Assembly: GCF_900129565.1 (NCBI RefSeq)
Contig: NZ_FQWD01000006.1
Span: 248,001 to 312,000, forward strand
DNA from: Marisediminitalea aggregata
GTDB lineage: Bacteria; Pseudomonadota; Gammaproteobacteria; Enterobacterales; Alteromonadaceae
DNA: 64,000 bases
Direction: 5' to 3'
Shown: positions 19,212 to 26,982 of the stretch, in pieces
Numbering within the stretch: position 1 is the stretch's first letter
Layout of the letters: every line of letters starts with the position of its first letter
Made by a program: the position numbers and the translations under genes
The notes under the pieces: generated by a model
Database searches by the model: none
Seen by the model: only the letters and a program-made list of their open reading frames with translations
What the model was told of the DNA's origin: nothing

Positions 19212-19903
19212 TGTTCACCCCCACTATTGCGATGTTTGCGAACAAAGAATATGCCCGCCAGACCAAGTCCGATTAACAACGCATGTGAAGGCGCATTTAC
19301 CTGCATGTTAGCGTTCGAAGGCGTTATCGCTACATTGTCGATTTGAAGCCATGACCCGCCAAAATCACTACCGAACTGATCAAAGCCAATGAGAAGTTGA
19401 AACTCCAGTGTCAGGTTAGAAATTGAACTCAAGGTTTCAGACAACATAATGTCGATTGAATAACTGGCAGCACCGTCAATATCCGCGTTTAGCACACTGC
19501 CCAGTGCGCCGCTTTCATCCAGGTAATTACCACTGCCATCGCCAAACGCGACAAAGAAATAATCAGCAATAAAACCAAAATCTGAGGAGGTCAATTCGGA
19601 GTTCACACTGAGCTCGGCGGTAAATTGATACTGTTGACCACTTTGTAAATTAATGTCCTGATAGAGCGTATTAGCAAACCAGGCATCCGTGTTAAAACTG
19701 TCGACGTTCACAATCGCTGCGCATCCCGGAGGCGCGCTAAGCATAAAGTCGTTTTGGGTACTGATATCACCAAAGCCATCGGTGTCTTTCATCCAGCCAC
19801 TGTAACTGCAGTTGTCAAAACTACCATTAGTAATAACACTCGCGTAGCTAAGTTGTGCAATGCCCAGCAACAGAAGCAGGCATCCAAATTTTAGTTGTTT
19901 CAT
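19208..19903 (-). CDS. Secreted protein with PEP-CTERM-like sorting tail
   Basis: A 231-residue protein with an N-terminal signal (MKQLKFGCLLLLLGIAQLSYAS) and a beta-rich body starting ITNGSFDNCSYSGW, like the carbohydrate-binding or DUF642-type modules of PEP-CTERM proteins. The C-terminus is NAPSHALLIGLGLAGIFFVRKHRN: a short proline motif, a hydrophobic helix and a basic end. This fits PEP-CTERM-like signals processed by exosortase, with PEP degenerated to APS. Its stop codon overlaps the xylanase start by 4 bases (ATGA), so the two are translationally coupled. It may hold the polysaccharide or the xylanase at the surface; this is inference. No exosortase lies in the window. Confidence 0.8.
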   Translation of the reverse strand: MKQLKFGCLLLLLGIAQLSYASVITNGSFDNCSYSGWMKDTDGFGDISTQNDFMLSAPPGCAAIVNVDSFNTDAWFANTLYQDINLQSGQQYQFTAELSVNSELTSSDFGFIADYFFVAFGDGSGNYLDESGALGSVLNADIDGAASYSIDIMLSETLSSISNLTLEFQLLIGFDQFGSDFGGSWLQIDNVAITPSNANMQVNAPSHALLIGLGLAGIFFVRKHRNSGGEQ

Positions 19904-20367
19904 GTATCACCTTTCATACTATGTAAGTGTGCAAGCTGTTCCAAAAATGAACAAAATGCGAACAGGGATACGCATTGTTACCGGCTTAATTTAACGCCGA
20001 GTACACATTTTTTTTACATTCACGTTATTTTTTTGCACAAATATCCCATCACATCTCAAAATCAGACGCGTTGTGAAATTCAATAAGCACAAAGGCAAAA
20101 ACAATAAACAAAGCAGCGAGTTATACATTTATTACCAGTCATAACAACATGTACAAACATAAACACTTGCAACCATAAGGCACCTTCAAGACAAATTTCT
20201 TCATGTGCGACTGCTAGATGACGAGATCACTTAAATATATTGAGGGAGAGTGAGCACCAGGCAATGTGAGTAAAAAAAAGACAAAAAACACTTGCATGTT
20301 GTTTTATACAGTACTACTGTATATTCATACACTGTATAAACAGACACTATTATTGAGAGGCTACAAC
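19904..20367. promoter_or_regulatory. Divergent promoter region of the xylanase operon and sulA-like gene
   Basis: About 460 bases between the leftward PEP-CTERM/xylanase operon and the rightward sulA-like gene. The right end contains the LexA box (20315-20334). A short frame at 19895-20086 has no family character. The rest is AT-rich with no recognised RNA or operator. Confidence 0.6.
20315..20334. promoter_or_regulatory. LexA (SOS) box upstream of the sulA-like gene
   Basis: TACTGTATATTCATACACTG matches the E. coli SOS box TACTGTATATATATACAGTA at 16 of 20 positions and keeps the left CTGT arm exactly (right arm ACAC instead of ACAG). It lies 33 bases before the ATG and overlaps the expected promoter (a TTGCAT at 20292-20297 could be the -35), the normal place for LexA repression. 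Confidence 0.8.
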
Positions 20368-20727
20368 ATGGCTACTGTTAACCAATTACACAACATTATT
20401 GCGTTTCCGGTTTCTGCTCAGTTGCGAACTACATCGCAAAAAGGCTGGAGTTACCTGTTGTCATCGTCACTGGCCTTCAATAAAAGCATTGATCACGCAA
20501 TACGTATCCAAAAGCCGAATGAAGAAATGGTGCCCCAGTGGATTCGCAAACTGATCACCAGCGGGCAATGCAGCACTATCTATGTCGAGGATTTATCCCT
20601 GCCGCAGCATGAGCAAGTGCTGATCAAGCAGCTTTGCGACCAATATTCAGTTTCTCTGATTGGCTTGTCGGTTAACGATAAGCAAACCGGTAGACAAGCT
20701 GATAACGTTTTACAAGGCCCTTGGTAA
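20368..20727 (+). CDS. SulA-like SOS cell-division inhibitor
   Basis: A 119-residue protein resembling the core of SulA, which binds FtsZ and stops septation during DNA damage. The segment QWIRKLITSGQCSTIYVEDL followed by LPQHEQVLIKQLCDQYSVSLIGLSV aligns with the RALRTGNYSVVIGWL region of E. coli SulA in character, although identity is low. The ATG at 20368 follows GAGAGG; a longer frame back to 20266 would run through the LexA box, so the short form is right. The LexA box gives independent support. No lexA gene lies beside it, unlike the lexA-sulA pair of pseudomonads. Confidence 0.75.
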   Translation: MATVNQLHNIIAFPVSAQLRTTSQKGWSYLLSSSLAFNKSIDHAIRIQKPNEEMVPQWIRKLITSGQCSTIYVEDLSLPQHEQVLIKQLCDQYSVSLIGLSVNDKQTGRQADNVLQGPW

Positions 20728-20813
20728 TCTACTACACGGATTAATTGATAAAGTTCTTTTTCCCGTAAGTCTGAGCCATTAAACTTGTCAGAAACAAATC
20801 TTGAGATAGTCTG

Positions 20814-21287
20814 ATGGTCGACAGTTGTTACTGCTGCAGCAGTAAACCTTATGAAAAATGTTGCGCACCGTTTCATAGTGGCGCACAAACTCCACCGACG
20901 CCTGAAGCGCTGATGCGCTCACGTTATGCGGCTTATTGCATACAGGATTGGCCTTACATCCTTAAAACTTATGCAGAAAAATCCAGAGAAGGGCTTACCG
21001 AAGCCATGCTTGCCGAACACGCCGACGAGCAAACCTGGTTACATTTGTCGATTGTACCCTCCCCTGCGTTAACCTCACATCAGGTAGAATTTAAAGCGTA
21101 CTACGCAATTGCAAAACAGTGTTTTGTGCTTCATGAAACCAGTGACTTTGAAACAGAAGCCGGTGAATGGCGATACACAACTGGATTACTCCATGATGAT
21201 ACCGGTAAACTAAGTATCGGCAGAAATGACGCATGCTTATGTGACAGTGGCAAAAAATTTAAACAATGCTGTCTGAAGCGACTGTAG
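20814..21287 (+). CDS. ychJ: YchJ family SEC-C motif protein
   Basis: A 157-residue UPF0225 protein. Cysteine clusters occur at both ends: CYCCSSKPYEKCC at the N-terminus and CLCDSGKKFKQCC at the C-terminus, both SEC-C-type zinc motifs. The middle has the NTF2-like signature LMRSRYAAYCIQDWPYILKT. YchJ function is unknown; SEC-C motifs in SecA bind zinc and help contact SecB or ribosomes. It is separate from the sulA-like gene (86-base gap) and reads in the same direction. Confidence 0.92.
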   Translation: MVDSCYCCSSKPYEKCCAPFHSGAQTPPTPEALMRSRYAAYCIQDWPYILKTYAEKSREGLTEAMLAEHADEQTWLHLSIVPSPALTSHQVEFKAYYAIAKQCFVLHETSDFETEAGEWRYTTGLLHDDTGKLSIGRNDACLCDSGKKFKQCCLKRL

Positions 21288-21709
21288 CACTAATCCTCCA
21301 TCTCCATTGATGCAGCAATTGCGTGCGGGCACTATTACGTGAATGCTTGATGGTGTGAATGCTTAAATACGAGAGTTAAATCCAAAATAGACAGGGCTTT
21401 TACTCAGGATTCAACTAAGCTCAAACTCACTCCCTGTATAACTTAGGTTAAACCGTTGATAGTGATCACGGGTAACACATTTATGCGCTCTACGCGTAAT
21501 GTTTCAAGCTAAATAAATGTGTCCTGCTGAGCACAACAAATAGCATTCAAACACACTGAATGTCATAACCACTGCCCTTTTCATACCTATGAGGTGAAAT
21601 TCTGCACAAGTACCTTTCATCAAAAATAGACATAAGCCGCAATAACGGTACTATCTTAGGGTGAGGTATCTTCAATACCGTAATAATAAAAACGAACGAG
21701 AGAAATACT
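21288..21709. other. Intergenic region before the M2 peptidase gene
   Basis: About 420 bases with no convincing gene, RNA or operator. A 69-codon frame crossing 21661-21870 is out of phase with the peptidase and is rejected. The promoter of the peptidase gene is presumably in the last 100 bases. Confidence 0.5.
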
Positions 21710-23539
21710 ATGAAAGCGAAGTCCTTTACCCTGGTTGCAGCTGGCGTTGCTGCTGTGCTGTCGGGTTGTCAGCCCGCCCCAGAAAAAGCTCAGACCCAAC
21801 CAACCGAAACCGCGCTAACCGCAGAAGATGCGCGTATCTTTGTCGATGCGGCTCAACGCGAGATGACTAAAATGTCTGTGCCCGCAGCGAAAGCGGCCTG
21901 GGTATATGCCACCAATATTAACGACGACACGGCTACGGTAAATGCTTACCTTTCGGAGCTTTATAGTAACCGTGCAGCCGAACTGGCAAAACAAGCTGCC
22001 GATTTCAATCACGTTGAGGCTGATCCGGACTTACGCCGCAAACTGGATTTAATGCGTGCCGGCTTAACTATGCCACCACCAGCAAACCCTATGAAATCGG
22101 AACGACTGGCTCAAATTGGATCTGAACTGGATGGCATGTACGGCAAAGGCAAATACTGCCGCAGCGAAGACGACTGTATCGGCCTCGTTGAGATGAGCTC
22201 TGCCATGGCCACCGAGCGTGACGCCGATTTGCTGTTGGAATACTGGGAAGGTTGGCGTGAAGTCTCTGTTGCCATGAAGCCGCTTTATGCAGAACAGGTT
22301 GGCATTGCCAATGAAGGAGCGAAGGAACTCGGCTTTAGCAACGTCAGTGAGTTATGGCGTAGTAAATATGACATGCCAGCCGATGATTTTCCGGTTGAGT
22401 TAGATCGCTTGTGGGGCCAGGTTAAGCCCCTGTACGACGCACTACACTGCCATGTTCGCGCGGAGTTAGGCGAGTATTACGGTGAAGACATTGTGCCCCA
22501 GGACAAGCCTATTCCAGCCCACCTGCTGGGCAATATGTGGGCCCAGTCATGGGGAAATATTTATGACATTGTAAAGCCTGACACGCCCATGCAGGTACCA
22601 GATGTCACAGCCGCGCTGCGCGATCAGGACTATGACGAGATCAAAATGGTTAAGCAGGCTGAGTCGTTTTTCTCTTCGTTAGGTTTTGAAGAATTACCGG
22701 ACTCATTCTGGACGAATTCCCAGTTCAGTAAACCCGCCGATCGCGATGTTCAGTGCCATGCGTCAGCGTGGAATGTAGACAATGTGGACGATCTGCGGAT
22801 TAAGATGTGTATTCAAATTACCGGCGAGGAGTTTAACGTTATTCACCACGAGCTGGGGCATAATTACTATCAGCGTGCATACAACCAGCAACCCTTCCTG
22901 TATCAGGGTTCAGCCAATGACGGCTTCCATGAAGCGATTGGTGATACTATTGCGCTTTCTATCACGCCTAAGTATTTAAAAGAAATTGGCCTGATTGATG
23001 AAATCCCGGATCCTTCTAACGATATTGGCATGCTGCTTCAGGTTGCGCTGGATAAAATCGCCTTCATTCCGTTTGGATTAATGGTTGATCAATGGCGCTG
23101 GAAGGTAATGGCCGGAGAGGCAGGCCCTGAAGAATATAATAAACTGTGGTGGGAATTGCGTGAGAAATACCAGGGCGTAATGGCACCGGTTGCCCGTGAC
23201 GCAGACGCTTTCGACCCGGGTGCGAAATACCACGTTCCGGCCAATGTGCCCTACACGCGCTACTTCCTCGCACATATTCTACAATTCCAATTCCACAAAG
23301 CATTGTGTGATATCGCTGGCGACAACGGTCCACTGAACCGCTGCTCTATTTATGGCAGTGAAGAAGCTGGTACTGCGTTAAACGAAATGCTGGAAATGGG
23401 ACAGAGCCGCCCCTGGCAAGAAGCACTTGCAACCATAACGGGTTCACCGGATATGGATGCAAGTACCATTGAAGCCTATTTTGCCCCGCTTAAAACCTGG
23501 CTGGATGAGCAAAACAAAGACCGCCAGTGCGGTTGGTAA
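21710..23539 (+). CDS. M2 family peptidyl-dipeptidase A (ACE-like) lipoprotein
   Basis: A 609-residue zinc metallopeptidase of the angiotensin-converting-enzyme family, which removes dipeptides from peptide C-termini. An N-terminal lipoprotein signal ends in LSGC (Cys near residue 20), so it is anchored to a membrane facing the periplasm or outside. The zinc site HHELGH (an HExxH motif) is near residue 381, with the third ligand Glu in HEAIGDT about 25 residues later. Length and the C-terminal helices match bacterial ACE homologues. The role is probably peptide scavenging. Monocistronic. Confidence 0.95.
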   Translation: MKAKSFTLVAAGVAAVLSGCQPAPEKAQTQPTETALTAEDARIFVDAAQREMTKMSVPAAKAAWVYATNINDDTATVNAYLSELYSNRAAELAKQAADFNHVEADPDLRRKLDLMRAGLTMPPPANPMKSERLAQIGSELDGMYGKGKYCRSEDDCIGLVEMSSAMATERDADLLLEYWEGWREVSVAMKPLYAEQVGIANEGAKELGFSNVSELWRSKYDMPADDFPVELDRLWGQVKPLYDALHCHVRAELGEYYGEDIVPQDKPIPAHLLGNMWAQSWGNIYDIVKPDTPMQVPDVTAALRDQDYDEIKMVKQAESFFSSLGFEELPDSFWTNSQFSKPADRDVQCHASAWNVDNVDDLRIKMCIQITGEEFNVIHHELGHNYYQRAYNQQPFLYQGSANDGFHEAIGDTIALSITPKYLKEIGLIDEIPDPSNDIGMLLQVALDKIAFIPFGLMVDQWRWKVMAGEAGPEEYNKLWWELREKYQGVMAPVARDADAFDPGAKYHVPANVPYTRYFLAHILQFQFHKALCDIAGDNGPLNRCSIYGSEEAGTALNEMLEMGQSRPWQEALATITGSPDMDASTIEAYFAPLKTWLDEQNKDRQCGW

Positions 23540-23553
23540 ATCAACATTAGTCG

Positions 23554-23577
23554 AATGGGCTGCCTTTGCAGCCCATT
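23554..23577. terminator. Bidirectional hairpin between convergent genes
   Basis: AATGGGCTGC and GCAGCCCATT form a perfect 10-bp stem around a CTTT loop. It lies 15 bases after the peptidase stop and overlaps the stop codon of the opposing GH43-like gene. Confidence 0.7.
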
Positions 23578-24619
23578 ACCAGTCTATGGTGACAGGCTGA
23601 TCGCGATCGGTCTGTAACCATTGCCCGTCAAACTCCAGCTCAGTGACTTGAATGACACTTCTGCGTGTGCTGGCATCATCGGTCCCTTCATTTGACAGTA
23701 TTTTGCCCGGATGCGTAAAATAAAACAGGAATGCCCGACCATCCTGCACAACGACATCCGGATGCTGACCAATCACACCGTCCTGTTCGCCTTTACCCGG
23801 TTCACTCAATAAATAGCCTGACTGCTGCTGCCAGCTGTCCAGATCGGCAGAACGATACACTGACAGCCCTCGCCAGGCATCAACAATCATCCAGAACCAG
23901 CCTTGCCAGTAAAATACCACGGGCCCCTCGCCCCGGCTGGAGAGAGCGGCTTTGCCCTTGTCCTGCCAATCATACAGGTCTTCACTGTCAGCAAAGTAGA
24001 TTGACTTACCATCAGGCTCATCATTATAAAAAAGCCGGAATCCGCCGTCGGGCTTTGCGATGACATCGGCATCAATCACTTTTTCAGTATTTAGTTTCAG
24101 CGTTGATTGATACGTCCAGGACAACAGGTCAGCACTGGTAAAGTGCGCAATGGTGCGCGGATGCGACCAGTTGTCAAAAATACCTGGCACCATGGTTAAA
24201 TACATGTGGTACTGGTCATTGTGTACGAACACATCTGGCGCCCATAACGTTTCCGTTACCACACTCCCGTTGAACTGAGCATCCTGCAGATAGTCCCACT
24301 CCCGGCCATTTTTAGAGGTCGCGATACTGATGGGGGTACCATGAACCCACTCGACGCCCTGTAATCCCGCTACATTTGCGCGCCGGTTGGTGTAGAACAT
24401 CAGCCAGCGCTGTCCTTGTTTGTCCCACACGATAGAAGGATCGGCTGCACCATCATAGACGGGGTCCTGATAGAGTGGCTGTGGTGCAACAGCGGTTGAT
24501 GCGTCCATATTTGCGGTATCGCAACCAAACAGCACACATACGCAACTGACTACAGCAACGATAAGGCGCACTGCATATTTACGCTCATATCCTGCTGGAT
24601 GGGCATTAAGCTCCTTCAT
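23576..24619 (-). CDS. GH43-like glycoside hydrolase lipoprotein
   Basis: A 347-residue five-bladed beta-propeller glycosidase of the GH43/GH117-like clan. The lipoprotein signal ends in LFGC (Cys near residue 33), so it is lipid-anchored. Family-like motifs are AADPSIVWDKQGQRWLMFYT with the first catalytic Asp, WAPDVFVHNDQYHMYLT, DADVIAKPDGGFRLFYND and a late QHPDVVVQDGRAFLFY. The ATG at 24619 begins the signal peptide; an upstream start at 24712 would bury it. The substrate cannot be told: relatives act on arabinan, xylan side chains or galactan. A GH10 xylanase is encoded 4.4 kb away but in another transcript. Confidence 0.8.
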   Translation of the reverse strand: MKELNAHPAGYERKYAVRLIVAVVSCVCVLFGCDTANMDASTAVAPQPLYQDPVYDGAADPSIVWDKQGQRWLMFYTNRRANVAGLQGVEWVHGTPISIATSKNGREWDYLQDAQFNGSVVTETLWAPDVFVHNDQYHMYLTMVPGIFDNWSHPRTIAHFTSADLLSWTYQSTLKLNTEKVIDADVIAKPDGGFRLFYNDEPDGKSIYFADSEDLYDWQDKGKAALSSRGEGPVVFYWQGWFWMIVDAWRGLSVYRSADLDSWQQQSGYLLSEPGKGEQDGVIGQHPDVVVQDGRAFLFYFTHPGKILSNEGTDDASTRRSVIQVTELEFDGQWLQTDRDQPVTIDW

Positions 24620-24772
24620 AACGCTTCTCGTTTTATTCTTTCGTGCCAGCACTTTAATTGAGGAGCATACTGCTAACCTAGCCATTGAGAGGATTGATGC
24701 GCTTTTTCCCACATTTGATTTATATATGAACTCGCATCAGAAGCTACCCAGCAAAAAACCATTCAGGTATGC

Positions 24773-24804
24773 TTGACTCTGGAGTTAACTCCAGGGTTTA
24801 TACT
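24773..24804 (+). promoter_or_regulatory. MerR-type (ZntR) promoter and operator
   Basis: A -35 TTGACT (24773-24778) and a -10 TATACT (24799-24804) are separated by 20 bases, the long spacer typical of MerR-family promoters. The spacer holds a perfect palindrome CTGGAGTTAACTCCAG (24779-24794). It is nearly the E. coli zntA operator recognised by ZntR. The regulator thus controls its own transcription and that of the exporter. Confidence 0.9.
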
Positions 24805-24810
24805 GACACT

Positions 24811-25236
24811 ATGAAAACACAAAACAGCTATAAAATTGGTCAACTGGCCAGTGTTACCGGGCTGACGGTCGACACTATTCGCTTCTACGAAAGCAAAGGT
24901 CTGATCACGCCGGCAACACGCAGCGCGTCAGGCTACCGGCTCTATTCCCAGGTTGATATAACCACATTGCAGTTTATTCAGCGGGCCAAACGGGTTGGCT
25001 TTACACTGGATGAAATCCACGAGTTACTGGCCCTCAAACTTCATCCGGACGACCATACCTGTGAAGAAGTAAAGCAATATACTGCAGACAAAATGCAGGA
25101 AGTGAACGAAAAAATCGCCGAATTAGTGCGAATTCGTGATTCTTTGCAAGCGTTACACAACGTGTGTTGCGGCGGAAACGAAAGTGCCGCCCATTGTTCA
25201 ATATTACAAATGCTGGATACGGTGGATACCTTATGA
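24811..25236 (+). CDS. zntR: ZntR-like zinc-responsive MerR regulator
   Basis: A 141-residue MerR-family activator. The N-terminal helix-turn-helix is YKIGQLASVTGLTVDTIRFYE. Metal-binding signatures of ZntR follow: LHPDDHTCEEVK (Cys near 79) and CCGGNESAAHCSIL near the C-terminus (Cys-Cys, His, Cys). Zinc, or cadmium/lead, would bind and untwist the 20-bp-spacer promoter. The ATG at 24811 is 6 bases after the -10 hexamer, so the message is nearly leaderless; an upstream ATG at 24769 lies before the promoter and is rejected. Its stop overlaps the exporter start (ATGA). Confidence 0.92.
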   Translation: MKTQNSYKIGQLASVTGLTVDTIRFYESKGLITPATRSASGYRLYSQVDITTLQFIQRAKRVGFTLDEIHELLALKLHPDDHTCEEVKQYTADKMQEVNEKIAELVRIRDSLQALHNVCCGGNESAAHCSILQMLDTVDTL

Positions 25237-26501
25237 GTGAATTAACTGCCCTGTTCGAAAACTTTGCTGTGTTATTTATGGAGTCTGCCCCCTGGCTGTT
25301 ATTGGGCCTGCTTATTGCTGGGCTAATGCATGAGCTGGTCCCAGTGGATATCCTTAAAAAACACATGGGCAATGCCAGTACCAAAGCGATCGGCAAAGCC
25401 GCGGTCATCGGCGCGCCCCTGCCGCTCTGCTCCTGTGGTGTCATCCCAGCAGCCATTGGGCTACGCCGCAGCGGAGCCTCAAAACCCGCTACCGTATCCT
25501 TCCTGGTCGCCACACCAGAAACTGGCGTCGACTCGGTGTCGGTCTCCTACGCGTTATTGGGCCCGGTCTTTGCTATCGTCCGCCCTGTTGCAGCGATCAC
25601 CAGTGCAATATACGCCGGTTTAATGGTTAAGTGGTTCGATACGCCAGATGCAAACAACCAACCCCAAACCGACCAGGCGGCCGCCACAGAGGCAGACACC
25701 ATCTCAGCCTGTTGCAGTACACAGCAACCTGAAACGAAACCTGAAACCGCATCGGCGTCCTCGTGCTGCAGTACACAAACGCAAGTAGCACCGATAACCG
25801 AACCTGCCAGTTGCTGTAGCAGTGCCAAAAAAACTGAGCCTGCGGAAACTAAAGCGTCTTGTTGTAGTACCACAGCGCAACAAAAAGCCGAAACGATAAA
25901 GGCAGACAGCCAAAGCCTGAGTGTTAAGGCACAGGCTATCTGGCAATTTTCAACGGTGAAACTCCTTAACGATCTGACGCTGTGGTTGCTTATTGGCCTG
26001 TCGCTGGCTGCCGCTATTCAAACCTGGGTACCACATCAGTTTCTGACTCAGTGGGGTGATGGATTCATTGCCATGCTGATTATGGCTGTCATCGGTATCC
26101 CCATGTATATTTGCGCGACTGCATCCACACCGGTTGCCGTGGGCTTCTTAGCTGCGGGTCTGTCACCTGGCGCCGTATTGGTGTTCTTGTTAGCCGGGCC
26201 AGCAACTAACATTTCAACCATGGGGATGATTGCCAAGGAAATGGGAAAACGAACACTGGTGTTGTACGTTTTTAGTGTGGTCAGCATTAGTATTCTGTTG
26301 GGTTACGCATTAAACATCGCCATTCAGGCATTTGAGTTATCAGCGTGGATCCCGCTTGGTCAGGGAGGTCATGATCACAATGACATCTCAGCGATTTACG
26401 CATTGTGCGCCATGTTGTTATTTGGCTTGATGATTCGAAATGGCTGGCAATCTTTGCAACAACGGTTTGCAAAGCCAGCCAGCAGTAGCTGCTGTCATTA
26501 G
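25233..26501 (+). CDS. SO_0444-type Cu/Zn efflux permease
   Basis: A 422-residue permease of the YraQ/ArsP-like fold, like Shewanella SO_0444. Two four-helix halves are seen, each with a motif of the family: PLPLCSCGVIPAAIGLRRSGASKPATVSFLVATPETGVDS in the first, and CATASTPVAVGF with LLAGPATNISTMG in the second. The cytoplasmic linker (about residues 150-235) has four Cys-Cys pairs spaced about 15-25 residues (ACCST, SCCST, SCCSS, SCCST), and the C-terminus ends SSSCCH: a likely metal-binding reservoir. It is translationally coupled to zntR. It probably exports zinc or copper. Confidence 0.9.
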   Translation: MSELTALFENFAVLFMESAPWLLLGLLIAGLMHELVPVDILKKHMGNASTKAIGKAAVIGAPLPLCSCGVIPAAIGLRRSGASKPATVSFLVATPETGVDSVSVSYALLGPVFAIVRPVAAITSAIYAGLMVKWFDTPDANNQPQTDQAAATEADTISACCSTQQPETKPETASASSCCSTQTQVAPITEPASCCSSAKKTEPAETKASCCSTTAQQKAETIKADSQSLSVKAQAIWQFSTVKLLNDLTLWLLIGLSLAAAIQTWVPHQFLTQWGDGFIAMLIMAVIGIPMYICATASTPVAVGFLAAGLSPGAVLVFLLAGPATNISTMGMIAKEMGKRTLVLYVFSVVSISILLGYALNIAIQAFELSAWIPLGQGGHDHNDISAIYALCAMLLFGLMIRNGWQSLQQRFAKPASSSCCH

Positions 26502-26570
26502 GGCCTGTTCGTCGGTATTGCGGGCTAAAACAAAAACAGACATCACGGTTTAAATGATAGTCACTGGCCG

Positions 26571-26606
26571 GCTACTTTGTATTGCCCGGTTACTTTGCAC
26601 TGCCCG
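26571..26606. repeat. Two tandem 18-bp units
   Basis: GCTACTTTGTATTGCCCG (26571-26588) is followed at once by GTTACTTTGCACTGCCCG (26589-26606), with 15 of 18 bases identical. It lies in the gap between convergent genes. Probably a small local duplication. Confidence 0.6.
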
Positions 26607-26643
26607 ACGTGGTCGCAATGGTAGCAATGAGAGATAAGTTGCC

Positions 26644-26961
26644 CTAGAACCACCCACTGACACTGGCGGTGATCACCTTGCCGTCAGTGCCAATATCGAT
26701 ATTACATCGATACATACGCAAACTCACGGCACTGTCTGAGACTATTCGTCTGCCGTAATCTGTGTGTTGCTGCGTTACCTCCAACCAATTCGCTGTACCC
26801 AGTTGCTTCAATACACTTTGCTCAGTGACGCCCGCGCTGAAATTGCCGCACAAAAACACCACTTCACTGCGAGCTTCACTCCAGAAGAACACGGAAATGA
26901 TTAGGCTGATAAATAGCAAAATGGCAACCAGCGTGCGCGCTATTTTGGGGGAAAGTGACAT
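26644..26961 (-). CDS. Small membrane-anchored or secreted hypothetical protein
   Basis: A 105-residue protein with one N-terminal hydrophobic segment (about residues 9-28) and a soluble part containing two cysteines (VFLCGNFSAG and RMYRCNIDIG). The middle TEQSVLKQLGTANW resembles the repeated helix-strand motif of SmpA/BamE-like domains, but this is weak. It begins 21 bases after the halogenase stop and is the last gene of the TonB/halogenase cluster. Function unknown. Confidence 0.65.
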   Translation of the reverse strand: MSLSPKIARTLVAILLFISLIISVFFWSEARSEVVFLCGNFSAGVTEQSVLKQLGTANWLEVTQQHTDYGRRIVSDSAVSLRMYRCNIDIGTDGKVITASVSGWF

Positions 26962-26982
26962 ACCGTCGTCCTTGATACAGAG

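Noticed and set aside
20266-20367. Longer N-terminus of the sulA-like gene
   Set aside because: It would run through the LexA box and promoter, and lacks a ribosome site; the ATG at 20368 has one.
21661-21870. 69-codon frame ahead of the M2 peptidase
   Set aside because: Out of frame with, and overlapping, the peptidase signal peptide; Arg/Cys-rich composition typical of a shadow frame.
26571-26606. Two 18-bp tandem units considered as a CRISPR remnant
   Set aside because: No spacers; units are directly adjacent and there are no cas genes.
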